A DNA stretch of 64,000 nt from Bagarius yarrelli. Taxonomy: Eukaryota; Chordata; Actinopteri; Siluriformes; Sisoridae. The notes beneath the pieces are model-generated. The model ran no database searches. It saw only the letters and a list, made by a program, of their open reading frames with translations, and was not told the origin of the DNA. Positions within the stretch are counted from its first letter, which is position 1. Each line of letters opens with the position of its first letter. The stretch is taken from positions 2,173,511 to 2,237,510 of the forward strand of contig VCAZ01000012.1 in NCBI GenBank assembly GCA_005784505.1, in the 5' to 3' direction. The position numbers and the translations under genes were made by a program. This document shows, in pieces, positions 46,901 to 57,689 of this stretch.

Positions 46901-47590
46901 TGTGTATCCAAAGCACAGTAAGTATTAAAGCAGCTGTTGGCTAGAATTCGAACAATTCTGCATCCCGATTTTTTAACTTCACTTGTGCTTTAAAAAGCCT
47001 ACAGCTTCCATTTTTCTCAAGATATTTTTGTTTTGCTATAAAATAATTAAAAGCTCAAATTCTATGTAAAATAACTGCGGTGTTTGTTGTAATTATATAT
47101 CTCTTGATGTATCTTAGGAATGTAATGAGCAGCCAGGAGGTTGTGGACTTTGTAAACGAGCGATTAAAAGCTGAGGGAAGTGAGACCAAGCCACTGTCTG
47201 CTGTTATTGAAGAGGTGCATTTGCTGTATTTTAGAGAGAATTTTAATGAACAAATTTCCTGATGTTTAAAAAAATATAGTTTTAAAAAGACATGCCAACA
47301 TAAATGTGTGGCTTAAGCTATTGGATGAATTAAAGATATTAATTTGCAACTTTATTTAATCTTTTTTGGTCAGATATTAACTAAATGTGTTTGCATTCCA
47401 GCTGCTAGACAACTGCTTGGCACCAGACACATCTGGGGACGGCACAGGCTGTGACAACATGACTTGTATGATTGTCAGTTTTAAACCCTTCACGACTACA
47501 AACATGGATGAAAACACCAAGAAACGCAAGCATGAGGAGCAGGTATCTGAGGAAAATGGCAATGACAGCAAAAAATCCAAAGCTGAGTAG
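38779..47590 (+). CDS. ppm1g: PPM1G, Mg2+/Mn2+-dependent protein phosphatase 1G (ten exons)
   Basis: PPM1G is a nuclear PP2C-family Ser/Thr phosphatase with roles in pre-mRNA splicing, histone exchange and transcription elongation (known for the family). Joined coding exons are 38779-38889, 39159-39228, 39350-39435, 40919-41048, 41141-41592, 41748-41888, 42896-43130, 43220-43349, 47118-47214 and 47402-47590. They give 1641 bases, 546 residues, equal to the human length. The PP2C core is split, as in the family, by a long acidic insert (about residues 115-325). Metal-binding signatures are MEDAH (36-40), DGHGG (57-61), ACDG (447-450) and CDN (501-503). The N terminus MGAYLS is a likely myristoylation-type start. 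The Lys-rich C terminus could serve as a nuclear signal. All exon phases agree. Intron 6 has a GC donor. Introns 6 and 8 contain antisense LINEs. No disabling change is seen. Confidence 0.95.
39159..39228 (+). CDS. ppm1g: PPM1G exon 2
   Basis: Residues 38-61, from DAHNCIPEL to VYDGHGG. Asp57 and Gly58 are in the classic metal-coordinating DGHGG motif. Donor GTAAAT; one base carries over into exon 3. Confidence 0.95.
39350..39435 (+). CDS. ppm1g: PPM1G exon 3
   Basis: Residues 61-89, EEVALYCSKYLPDII to KLQK. Donor GTAAGC, phase 0. The following intron (39436-40918) shows no repeat or gene that I recognise. Confidence 0.95.
40919..41048 (+). CDS. ppm1g: PPM1G exon 4
   Basis: Residues 90-133, from ALEDVFLAID through EEVIKELVQIAGRP to an acidic end. 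Donor GTGAGA, phase 1. Confidence 0.95.
41141..41592 (+). CDS. ppm1g: PPM1G exon 5 (start of acidic insert)
   Basis: Residues 133-283. It opens with the conserved LLHEEATMTIEELL, passes through a poorly conserved Ser/Gly-rich stretch, and reaches KSKFFEDSESDE before Asp/Glu runs. The donor GTAGAA at 41593 is weak; read-through would add a short tail and a stop at 41629-41631. Confidence 0.92.
41748..41888 (+). CDS. ppm1g: PPM1G exon 6 (acidic stretch, GC donor)
   Basis: Residues 284-330, almost entirely Glu/Asp/Ser, ending LPGMDGKEE. The exon must end at 41888 to stay in frame with PGSDSG of exon 7, so the donor is GCAAGT. The nearest GT, at 41878, would shift the frame. Confidence 0.9.
41889..42895 (+). 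other. ppm1g: PPM1G intron 6, GC-AG type
   Basis: Begins GCAAGT after AAAGAAGAG and ends TTTTTTTAG. The reading frame and the family protein sequence on both sides demand this junction. GCAAGT is the usual context of functional GC donors. A LINE 3' tail starts about 35 bases into the intron. Confidence 0.85.
41922..42240 (-). mobile_element. LINE 3'-end fragment in PPM1G intron 6
   Basis: On the plus strand it starts with repeats of 'gatta' ('ttagattagattagattc'), then 'aactttattgtcattgtgca' and 'acagagccaatgaaatccag'. This is a frequent fish LINE tail in reverse orientation. The clade is not determined. Confidence 0.6.
42896..43130 (+). CDS. ppm1g: PPM1G exon 7
   Basis: Residues 331-409. 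Second half of the PP2C core: GSDSGTTAVVAL, VANAGDSR (351-358), YDHKP (372-376), and VNGGLNLSRAIG at the end. Donor GTGTGT, phase 1. Confidence 0.95.
43220..43349 (+). CDS. ppm1g: PPM1G exon 8
   Basis: Residues 409-452, GDHFYKRN to VACDGIW. Asp449 in CDG is a metal ligand in PP2C enzymes. Donor GTGAGG splits the Trp codon. The next intron (43350-47117) holds a 3.4 kb antisense L2 LINE. Confidence 0.95.
43862..43908 (+). repeat. (GA)n microsatellite
   Basis: About 23 GA units inside the 3' region of the antisense L2. The plus-strand copy of the same LINE has a CT run at the corresponding place (31730-31755), so the repeat grew from a family feature. Confidence 0.9.
46651..46845 (-). mobile_element. 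L2 ORF1 esterase-domain end
   Basis: Reads SLNRWMSRWCSENSVGYIDN, WKTFQG and NGVHPTREGAALLS. This resembles the last block of SGNH/GDSL esterase domains found in ORF1 of L2/CR1-type LINEs. The expected catalytic Asp of the DGxHP block is Asn here, while the homologous fragment at 30350-30490 keeps Asp. The upstream part of the domain was not found. Confidence 0.6.
47118..47214 (+). CDS. ppm1g: PPM1G exon 9
   Basis: Residues 452-484, NVMSSQEVVDFVNERL to SAVIEE. Acceptor TTAG ends at 47117; donor GTGCAT, phase 0. Confidence 0.95.
47402..47590 (+). CDS. ppm1g: PPM1G exon 10 and stop
   Basis: Residues 485-546 plus TAG at 47588-47590. LLDNCLAPDTSGDGTGCDNM contains the final metal-binding Asp-Asn pair (502-503). 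The tail is Lys/Glu-rich (KKRKHEE, KKSKAE), consistent with nuclear location. Confidence 0.95.
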   Translation: MLDNCLAPDTSGDGTGCDNMTCMIVSFKPFTTTNMDENTKKRKHEEQVSEENGNDSKKSKAE

Positions 47591-48355
47591 AGCTGCCATG
47601 ACTAGGCTCCTTACACTCGTACTGTTTGTTTTTTTTGGGTTTTTTTTTTAATGGATGAACACCCCATGAAAATGTTTGTTTAAAATAATTTGCAGGTGCA
47701 AGACAGTTGAACTGTACATTAGCCTTACATATGTCCTTATTTGTTCTGTAAAAAGTTTAGGGATCCCTTATTACCCTGACATCAAGGATAGCACTTGCAT
47801 CTCAATTAAAATTTGTGAACTTTTAAGTGTGCAAATCCTTGTACATCATTTTTTTCCTGGAACTTGCCATTTTTTAAATGAGTATTTGTGACCCTCTGAA
47901 AACCATGTAATTGTATTTAGATACTTTTTTGTAAATGAGATTGGTGCAATTGTTTTAAAATTGGAGGTAAGTTGAATTTCCATGTCAGATTAGGGATAAT
48001 ATCAAAGATAAGCAATTTAAAGTTGAAATACTGACATCATTCCTTTTTCTCAATATGTGTTAACATATTTACGAATTGTCTTTCATCCGTCCTCTTGAGG
48101 CTCCAATTGTTATGGGTGGTTTTTCGGGTTGATTAATGGACGTACGAAACACGAGTAACTTGAGTGCAGTTGTAAGTTTGAAGCCCTCAAGCTTGATATC
48201 TGTACATATAGCCTCTATTCTCCTCATGCAGCTCAAATGAGGTTTCTATAAAAGGTATTTTGGAAAATCTATTTTGGTACTTCAGCATTTTTGGAAGTTC
48301 TTGGACAACAGCAAACACTGCTTAGGATGACATTTCTCTTAACAATAAACAAGTG
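47591..48355 (+). other. ppm1g: PPM1G 3' untranslated region
   Basis: AT-rich sequence after the stop codon with T-runs. AATAAA at 48344-48349 is the first clear polyadenylation signal. The end of the transcript is inferred from this hexamer only. Confidence 0.55.
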
Positions 48356-48359
48356 GAGG

Positions 48360-49175
48360 CAAATATTTCAATGCTTTTTTTTATTCTGAAAAAGACTGAG
48401 TAGATATTTACTCAAAAGTTTGTGAAAATACTAAGCTAACCACATATTGTGACATCTAAAATGAAGATAAGACTACATATATCGCTTTTATCATAAACAG
48501 TTCAGTAATGAACTATTACAGTGAACATTTTGTCTGTGTGTGAAAAAAAAAAAAAGACATTTTGAACTCTGGATGGGATAAAGTAAACTGTCTTATAAGT
48601 ATTAATAATAATAATTCAAGTCATCCTCTTATTTAATATATCTTTTGCTTAGAGTTGTCCAGTAGATTCGCTGCAATAAAAAATATCCCTGATGTTTAAA
48701 CCCGAGTTCGGGTGTCTTATCTGTTCAGTCGCAACATCAAATAAGCAATGTTTTTCATATAGTTGATATTGGGAAAAGACCTGCTTGCATACACATGTGG
48801 ATCTAAAAATCCACACAACTCAAAAAGCATACTGTTTGTTTATATAAATGTGAGATAGCATTTTTGGAGGGGGGGGGGTATATTCAAGGGATCTGTTACA
48901 ACTACAGAATTTAATACATTGTTAACTTGAAATTCTAAATTGTTAATGTGATTAAACTTGCAGGCATTATTTTAAGTTGAGTTGTCATGACAGAATCATG
49001 TTGATAATTACATGAATTTTAAAAAATAAGTTTCATTTAGACATAAATGTGTTGCTTAGTTTAAAACAATATTTAAATTGGAGTAAGCCAATACAATTGG
49101 CTTGATAAGTTAATTTTTCCACATCAATTGAGTTCAGGATTTTAAAGTTCCTCCCCCACTTAACAAGCAAGGAGC
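48360..49175. other. Intergenic interval
   Basis: AT-rich with an A-run near 48543-48555 and a G-run near 48869-48879. No gene recognised. Confidence 0.5.
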
Positions 49176-49179
49176 AAGT

Positions 49180-50210
49180 TTGGACATGTTTTACGCTGAT
49201 TACTATGACCCAAATGAAAATTTCAAGGTAAGTAATATGAGTTTTATTTTATTTACAAATAAATTCTCTCAATTAACTAGAGATTTGGCTACACCTGTTA
49301 ATTCAATTGATGTTAGCATTGGAATTTGAGCAGGATAACAGTGGATAAGACTGTAAAATGTAAAATTTCATTGTAAATTTCATGTAAAATGTAAAATTTC
49401 ATTGACAACGATGCTTGGCCAGAGAAACACATTCTCTTGAGCAATAAATAGAAAATCAATACAATGCACATTTTAAAAATCTGTTGTTATTCACACATAG
49501 CATTCAAGTTTTATCGTAGGCGGTCTGCTGTTTGACTAAAATTTTGAGCTCTGTAAAAATGATGATAGAAAGTTTAACAAAGTTTACTTTTATTTATTTA
49601 TTGCTTGTTTTATCACCTGCAGAAAAAGATATTCTCAATTTTGGTCACTGCTGTTATGAAATTCTTTTTCTTATTTTCCCTGCTTTTAAACGAATACAGT
49701 AAATTACTTTTAAATTATCATTCAACTAAATCTGCTGGCATCACCCAGAATTACATATATTTGCTGGTTGTTGAGATGAGATGGAACAGTTCATGCAATT
49801 TTACTGGACGTTCTGGGCTAATAAGATGGCCCATATTTAAAAATGCCCTTGAGGTTTTAAATATGTACATTTTGCACCCCAACACAAAGTGTTGCTAAAA
49901 CATTGCAGGCTATACCATGGTCATGGTGGGCAACAACTGCCATGTTTTCTTGAGGTATTGTAAACTATTTAGACTATCACACTAGAAAAATGTATTTATT
50001 TTTAAAATTTCAAGCTTTTGTCAGTCACCTGTTCAGATTAAAGTATATTTTATAATTTTATGTAGGTACATTTTACTGACCGTTTTTCATTTTTATTAAA
50101 TAGCACAATACAATTGAAGCATGGTGAAAAGTAGCTATCCACCACCTTGTTGTCTATTTGGGAAAGAAAGAAGAGGACGTTTTCAAGGAGTTTGCTGTGA
50201 GTATTACAAC
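49180..50210 (+). pseudogene. Unassigned coding-like fragments
   Basis: Three protein-like pieces occur in order: MFYADYYDPNENFK ending at a good donor (GTAAGT, 49228), GYTMVMVGNNCHVFLR at about 49908-49955, and VAIHHLVVYLGKKEEDVF near 50125-50190 followed by GTGAGT. The last has a TGA just upstream. I do not recognise a family with certainty. The style resembles fish multi-copy proteins of transposon origin. It may be a decayed gene or repeat. Confidence 0.3.
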
Positions 50211-50409
50211 ATTTTAACAATAAAATCAAATCTTTAGTTGGCACAGTGTAAACACAGGGCAAAAACATGCTCCTGCACTGCTCACTAAAGACAATGGGCA
50301 ATTTACTTTATTAAAGATCTAAAGTAGGATTACCCTAAAAATATGTTACGTTATTTTAAATAAGTCTACACCCCCAAATTACTGGTATAAACATGAGCCG
50401 TGTCCAAAA

Positions 50410-50640
50410 GGTAAAGGCGGAGGGGTTGCATCAATTTATAATAATATTTTCAGCGCTTTTCAATCAGGATTTAGATCCAATCATAGTACTGTGACTGCTC
50501 AAATTAGAGTTACAAATGACCTGCTGCTACTAGCTGATGTTTTTCTCTCCCTACTAGTGCTATTGGACCTCAGTGCTGCGTTTGACACTGTTGACCAAAG
50601 CATTCTTTTTAAAAGGTTAGAAAGCTTTGTTTTCCTCGAC
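50410..50640 (+). mobile_element. L2-like LINE RT fragment
   Basis: Reads GKGGGVASIYNNI, directly followed by FSAFQSGFRSNHSTVTAQ and LLVLLDLSAAFDTVDQSILF. The first is endonuclease-type and the second RT-type sequence, so the middle of the element is deleted. It is cut abruptly at about 50640 by another LINE. Confidence 0.7.
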
Positions 50641-51415
50641 TAAGGAAAGTAGACAGGAATACTAGGGTTTGCAGCACAGAGTGAAGAGGGAAGTGGCTAA
50701 GGCCAAGCAAAAGGCATATGATGAGCTGTACGATAGGTTAGACCCTAGAGAAGGAGAGAAGGACCTGTACAGGTTAGCAAGGTGGAGAGATCGAGATGGC
50801 AAGGATGTGCAGCAGGTTAAGGTTATTAAGGATCGAGATGATGCTCACAAGTGAGGAGAGTGTACAGAGAAGATGGAAGGAGTACTTTGAAGTGTTAATG
50901 AATGAGGAGAGTGAGAAGAGGTAAAAAATGTGGAGCAGGAAGTGCAAAAGATTAGTGCAAACGAAGTTGGCTTTGAAGAGAATGAAAACAGGAAAGGCGG
51001 TTGGATCTGATGAGATACCAGTGGAGGTGTGGAAATGTCTAGGAGAGGCAGCAATGAAATTTCTTACTAGGTTGTTTAATGGGATTTTAGTAAGTTAGAA
51101 GATACCTGAGAAATGGAGGAGAAGTGTAATGGTGCCTAACTTTAAGAACAAGGGTGATTTGCAAAGTTGCAACAACTACAGAGAAATAAAGTTGACGAGT
51201 GACACAATGAAGGTATGGCAAAGAGTATTGGAAGCTAGGTTAAGGAGGGTAGTAGGTATTTGCGAGCAGCAGTATGGCTTTATACCCAGGAAGAGCACTA
51301 CAGATGCAATCTTTGCTCTGAGAATGCTGATGGTGATGCAGAGAATAGGGTTAGGTGGAGACAGATGATTCGCTTTGGCGACCCCTAAAAGGGAACAGCT
51401 GAAAGGAGAAGTTTA
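50641..51415 (+). mobile_element. RTE-like LINE RT fragment with internal deletion
   Basis: Contains MKTGKAVGSDEIPVEVWKCL, VMVPNFKNKGDLQSCNNYR and ICEQQYGFIPRKSTTDAIF, the N-terminal part of an RTE-like RT frequent in fish. The coding part then jumps to 'cgctttggcgacccctaaaa', the usual 3' end of this family, so most of RT is lost. Several stops are present. Confidence 0.7.
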
Positions 51416-51900
51416 AAAATAGTAACTTAAATTTTTTGAGTAAGCAGCTGACTTATCTGACTCAGTATACTTTGTTGACTGTTATTAGAAGTTGTCATAA
51501 ACAAATATAATCTTATTTTGGTGGGAACTGTCTTCTTTTACAGGCATATGAGGTATGACAGCCAAAGTTGTCTGGTGACCCAACACCCCCCTCCACCTCC
51601 CCATTTTTTTTAGTATACTAAAAAATAATAAAGCACTGTTAAAAGTGCATACAAAGGTGTTCAGTGTTAAAAAGACTTAGTGAACCATTTATTTAAAAGA
51701 AAATGCTTTGTCAGCATTACTGTTAATACAAGTCTGTTTTAATGGCTTATTTTAAAAATGAATAAAATGGTTGTACTATATGAAATCTAGTAAATAAAAA
51801 TATGGAACTGCAAGTGCGACATTGCTTTGGTGGCTCTGGTTATGCAGGGCTGTTTGTTAGCTTTTTTGCACATAGCACTGTTGCTATAGACATTAAAAGT
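51416..51900. other. Spacer
   Basis: AT-rich sequence without recognisable gene, between the RTE-like fragment and the provirus. Confidence 0.5.
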
Positions 51901-51907
51901 TCTGTAG

Positions 51908-53221
51908 TACAGGCTGAATAGTTAAGCACCCTGAGCCAACACTCACAGGATGAGCTCCCCCAAACTCAGTAGACTCCCCCCAAAGTTCTTTAAACTACAT
52001 CTCAGTAAAAATGAATAACTTACAAAGAAGAGTCTTCAGGCAGGGATGAGAAGGAGCAAAAACTCAACTTTATTTGCAGTCAGTCAAAACATGCTCACAA
52101 TAGCTCTTAGAAGATGTCTTTCCCTCAGCAAAATTCACAATGCGTCTCGTTCAAGAGGCAAAACGAGTGCAAAGTTCCCTTAAAATTCCCTTCTATTTAT
52201 ACTGGTCTAGAGGCTGCAACCCCTCCTTAATCTGCTCAGTTCTCAGAAATTCCCATTATGTTTGACTTCTATTTGTCATTAACTAACCGCTAATTTGCTT
52301 CCTTTCCCCACTTTCCATTATGTCTTAATTTGGTTATATTCCTCCCAGATTTGATTGTACTCCCCTCTCTTACCTCTTAAATTCCCATTATTTTCAAGCC
52401 AGCCTGTGGTTTTTATCCAAAAAACTAGTTACCTATTTAAGGCTACTGCTTCCTGTAACCGTCAGTCATCTCTAGACATCTTGTGCATCGCTAGCCCTGC
52501 TGAGTGTGTGAAAAGTTTTTCCATCCTGCAACAATGCTTAAGTTTTACTTCTTCCTTCTACCTTTTTTAAACTCATTTTATTAGTTGATTAGTCTATTAG
52601 CTTATGATTACAATATGTTCCCTATTTATGATTCTTTGTTTTTCTAACTGCTAAGCAGGATAATTGCTCATACATAGATATGTCTTATTCGCAGGTTAAC
52701 TATTCTGCATAGGTTAACTATTTCAGACACAAAACAACTTTGGTCTAATGTTTTTCCTTACTCCCTCATTCTTTTCCTGCGCCTTCTCCTAGGACTTGGG
52801 CTTTACATCATTATTGGCGTTTTATGCTGTCGCACGCCTTATCACGCCTGGTCTCGGACTACACCTCTTTTCTGGACCATCCTTATGCTGCCAACGGGCC
52901 ACCTGTTGTTTCCTGCTCTTACTATAATAAATAAGAACTTTTCTCTAAACCTATTCCGTGTCTGTGGTTCATTTTTCAATAAACATCTACCCAAGCTGCT
53001 GCCTGTCTTTTATCAATCATAAGCTTAAGCACGCATAAGCTACTTCCTAAGTATAAGAAAGCATCTAAACATCAGTCAATATATCTTATTTTGATAGCAC
53101 TCATTTGAATTATTTGAGTTTCCAATTATAGTGCTACACCTAATATCCTATAATAGTCATATATCATAATTAATAGTATATTCATATTATCGTAAGATAA
53201 AATCCAGACAAAATCTCAACA
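51908..53221 (-). mobile_element. 3' LTR of the reverse-strand provirus
   Basis: The outer end reads TGTTGAG on the minus strand at 53221, next to the polypurine tract. It has a TATAAATA box (52194-52201) and AATAAA (52069-52074), spaced as in U3-R-U5. The segment 52780-53170 is repeated at 62780-63170 in the same orientation, as expected for two LTRs of one provirus. The inner end near 51908 starts TA rather than TG, so that boundary is tentative. Confidence 0.6.
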
Positions 53222-53235
53222 TTTTTCCCCCTCTG
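53222..53235 (-). promoter_or_regulatory. Retroviral polypurine tract
   Basis: The minus strand reads AGAGGGGGAAAAA immediately before the TGTTGAG start of the LTR. This is the expected plus-strand primer site for reverse transcription and supports the minus orientation of the provirus. Confidence 0.65.
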
Positions 53236-53589
53236 AGACTATTTAAGTCTCGCACCTTTTTTTTTTGACTTGTGCCTTTTGTTACACAGAGACTTTGAAC
53301 ATTAACTTTTTCTTTTTTTTTATATATATATTTTTTTGACGAATACACACTCCAAACATACTTTAAACATTCCAATAGCAAAGTGTAGTATAAACTTGAA
53401 GCAGTCAGACATAACAGTAGATGACATATGAATTGACTTAAACAATAACCCACTCACTACCCCCGACACACCGCCCCCAAACAACTAAAATTATATTATT
53501 ATAATAAAAAGTAAATAAATATAATAATAGGAGAAAAAATATATATAATAAAATAATATATTAAAAAAAATTTAAATGTACACACATAC

Positions 53590-55060
53590 ATACATATTCA
53601 TATTTAGGGCTTAGACATACCAAGGCATTTTAGACTTTACATACACTCTTAAGGAGGCATACCATATTTTACATTATACATATCTTTCATACCCTATTCT
53701 CCATCGATGCAAGAAAAGAACCCCTATATTTTCGTATACATATCCAGGCGTCCTGAAACTCACACGCTCAAAGCTGGCAATATTGGACATGCGTTCTAGC
53801 CATTCATCAAAGACAAGGGCGTATCCAATTTTCAATGTCTCAGAATGACACCATAGCTATACGGCACTATTGCCTCTGTTGCCAGGAAAGGCATACATCA
53901 TCTGGTAGAATACCCAACATACAGAAAGCAGGGTTCTTGTGTAATGTTAAGCTAAAGATGTTACTAGCACAATGCCTCTGCATAATCTTTTCCCACATTT
54001 CTTTACCTAATTACATTCAAACAACATATGCACCATAGTACCAGTTTCCCTATTACATCACCAGCACAGGTCATCATCTCTTAACTTAAGTCTAGCCATT
54101 CTGCTAGGAGTCCAGTAACACCTATTAAAAATTTAATAGTTTATCAGTTTGGATTGAATTTTATGCCATGTGGATACAACCTGCTTCCAGATTTCATCCT
54201 TGATCGTTTCCCCCAGGTCTTTTTCCTATGCCACTTCAAGTCAGCTTGAATAAGATGCATTAACATCTCTAATTAAGGCACAGAAAGCTGAACAGCCTCC
54301 TCTTTATGACTCATTGTGATAGAGATGCGCTGTATATCCATTGGTGGGTTATCTGAGAACCATATCTCTTTATTGGCCCACTGTGTCCATCAGAAGGGCC
54401 TTCTATCTATTTGTAATTTAGAATTATACCAGATCGACCATGGGGTTTGTCAACCACAGGATTTGTGTAACTTTCTCTAACAAATCTAAGGACAGGATTC
54501 TGTTCAGGTACTGGTCGAGCGAGTTGTGTCACGAAAGCCCCCGCTGGAAACGGGGCCAACAGTTCCTTTTCATTATGCACTCACGTTGGAGCAACTTTAT
54601 TTGCCATATTGATTTTAGTCCACCGCAAGAGTGAAAATGACCAGTGATACCCGTCGACTCTGGGTAGAGAGAGCCCACCTGAACTTTTAGCCGAGTACAA
54701 TGGTTTGGTTAAAAATGGGTTTCTTCCTTTGCCAAATAAAGAATTCTACCATCTTGTTGAACTCCTTTAGAAGTGACATAGGTTATACAAGGGGGAGCAT
54801 ATATCACAAATAATGAATTAGCATATATGAAAAACAAATATCATTTTAACAAGATTAATTCGTCCCAAAATAGACATTGTAAGTTAAACGCAGCACACTT
54901 CATGGCAAGGGTATTGCTCAGATCCGGATATAGCCTTAGTGTAGCCCCTTTGAACCTCATCTCATGTTGCCTGGCCCATCGCAAAGTAAGCTGCCGGTCA
55001 CGATAGTGATGAAAACACAGCACGAATGCGCGCGTGGGTTTACCAGCCGCTTATCTCTTA
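53590..55060 (-). mobile_element. L1/Tx1-type LINE remnant inserted in the provirus
   Basis: The minus strand has an L1-like ORF1 C-terminal domain at 55023-54841 (HHYRDRQLTLRWARQHEMRF, then LRLYPDLSNTLAMK). It is followed by the far end of ORF2 (RCYWTPSRMARLKLRDDDLCW near 54110, and RMSNIASFERVSF near 53790). Almost all endonuclease and RT sequence between them is missing. Several stops are present. Confidence 0.7.
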
Positions 55061-55369
55061 CATCGTCTCACCGGAAGTCCTCAACCAACATTTTTCAATT
55101 ATATTTAATTAAACTCAACATTTTTACTCAACATTCATAAACTCAACATTTTTACTCAACATTCTTACTCAAGCATTACTCTTACTTACCTACGTTTTTA
55201 TCCCCTCAATATTCAACATTGATTCACACACAAAAAAGGGACTGCACAGGTTGCTCATTCTCAAAGGGTGAGTCAGGAGTGGGGAAAAAACCTTCATAGG
55301 CCAATTGCAAGGGAAAATTCCCACTTTGCTCGCACCTTTGCGCGACAGTGTAGTAACACACTATGCTCA

Positions 55370-57145
55370 CCACCACAGATAACAACACATGATACATATA
55401 ACAACATTTTCAACTGGTAGACGCAAAAGAAAGAAAATGAAGCTAAGACGGCAATGTTTGGCTGAGACATAGGGTTGGAAAACGTAAGGAGGGCCTTTGA
55501 GATAGGGAATGCAGTTCCATGGCTTCATATACCCAAAAAGGTACCGGAAATTTAAAGGCCTTGTTTGCTTGTAATGTTCGCCAGACATGCTGACACATTA
55601 TTCCTCTGCATGCGTGTTGATGATGATTACAAATGATAGCCATAGTATCGGAGAAATGGGCAGATGTGCTGTTGGTGGGCGGGGACGGTGGTGTCAGCAG
55701 CCACATACGTAATCGCGGAAGACGACCATAGGTTATAGGAGCAAAACTGAATCGTGACTTTGTGAACCTCAGTTTGCTGAATAATTTCACGGGTTGGAAG
55801 ATAAGCGTGGGTAGGTCTCTGGCCTGAAGGACAGTGAAAGTGCACTACCGTGATTGAACGCTGCAGGACATCCACGGGCAGTTAGCCCAGGATATAATGG
55901 ATACGTGTGAAAACGAGTCCCTGCAGACCAAATGGCAGTTATATTCATAATATCCGCATGCTCCATAATCCATGGAATGGGTCGGTCAGGTCCTGGTAAT
56001 GTGCGCCATGTGTATGTGTCATAGTCTGAAGACCAGCTGGACCAAGTACCCGACCCAAGTCCTGTCGGCCTACTTTAACCTTTTCAGTAGTTAGTGTAGA
56101 TGCAGTGTGGGGTTTGGGCTGGAAAATGGTAGGTATAGAAGTCGCCCCTTTGGTCACCGTAGCACAGCTGAGTCGTAAGATTCGCTCATGACGCTGGTCT
56201 CCCAAAGGGATGTATCGGACCAGGAACACTTGCTCAGCCATCTTTGTAGGAGCTCAATTCACCAAACAGGATAATGTGACAGTCTAGAAGGCAGAAATAA
56301 ACAGAGAGAACAGCACAAAACACATTCCAGCAATTGTGTAAGGGTCACCCATATAGGAATTATGAGTCGCTCCATCGTCTCAGCCTATTAGCCCATTGGG
56401 GAAGCGGTAGCAAACGTGAGTTTCCCCTTAAGACGCTAGACCAGAAATTACTAATGTGAAACATGAAGTTCCTGCCTGGGCAGGAGCAATCACTGAGTCC
56501 AAGGTCCTATCCGGCAGAAGATACAGAGGTCGTGCAGGCAGTGCCTGTAACATCTGGGCAAAGCTTATAACCACAGAACACTACTGTAATTTCTTAAATG
56601 ATAGTCTGCTGCACAATATGCCATGCAATCACAAAAGCATGTAGGGTGTGGGACCAGATTTTTGGTGGTTTTTGGCCCATTCAATTGAGTTTATAGTGTT
56701 ATTTAGGCCAGTATAGTCAAATTAATACATCACGGTTTAGAAACGGCTTAGGGGTAACGGTTTTGCACGCTTTAACATTCCTTTATCATTCCTTTATCAT
56801 AAGCATTTGTCATAAGCCCAAAGGCACACTTGACGTGGTCTTGCACAGCTGTTTCCGCCTGTGTTTGGTTAACCTAGGGGAACGTCCTTACTACCTGCTC
56901 CGCGGTGTCATTTTGGGGACATTGTCAGTGGGCAGCGTGAAGTTACAGTCATCAGTAATGGTGACGTTTGATTGGACATTGGTGGCGTTGTTGGCAACTT
57001 TTTTCTCCTCTGCTGTCCGTATTATACTAACCAGGAGCATTATAAATCCTACATAAAAGGCTGCCAGAAGGCACAATGTCACATAATGTTCGAATGACAA
57101 CTTGGGTGGTGGTCTGTTATTCTGTGACATTGCTTTCTGTGACAT
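55370..57145 (-). pseudogene. Retroviral env-like region, disrupted
   Basis: Starts with an open frame at 57145-56891 (84 codons). It has a hydrophobic segment at residues 21-42 and three N-glycosylation sequons (Asn53, Asn60, Asn68), resembling an env leader or signal-anchor start. Further open pieces at 56241-55945 and 55790-55443 lack recognisable domains. The region lies after RT and before the 3' LTR, where env is expected. The assignment as env rests on position and topology. It is interrupted by stops and frameshifts. Confidence 0.45.
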
Positions 57146-57689
57146 TTTTGGCTACTAAAGATTCAAGCTCCGGAAATATTTCTAATGCTAACGTAGGGTC
57201 TATTGTTGAAAAGGCATCTGCCAGGGGTGATTCCTAAAGCAATGACACTTCGGCCACATCTACTAATACACGTACTGTGTAATCTTTTGATGTTGAGCTG
57301 GAGCTAGAAAAAGGTTAAGTCTCTAGCTGGAGATCGACAACTGAAAGTGTTGGTTAATTCTGATGGTCCTTCAACTAGTGACAACACTTGTTGTCTTTAT
57401 CATCATCATGTTCATCATCATGTTCTACCACAGCATATCCTGCTTTTTTGCCCTCATTTGTTCGAAAACATGACCCACCCAAAAATAGGACATAGTTCGC
57501 ACCAGGCAATAGTGCTGCCTGTAAATCGGCTCTTGCTTTAAGGAAGCTTTCTGCTTTCCCTGTGCATTCATGTGGAGTTCCCTCATTGTACTACCCTGTC
57601 TGCTGGGTTATGTGTATTGCATGTATAGTCTGTATAGTCAGTTCTGGTGCTGATAAAATCATGTCATATCCTGTTCAACAAACGCTTTA
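57146..57689. other. Provirus interval without recognisable domain
   Basis: Between the pol relic and the env-like start. RNase H end and integrase would be expected, but I cannot identify them. Much of that coding sequence is probably deleted. Confidence 0.4.
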
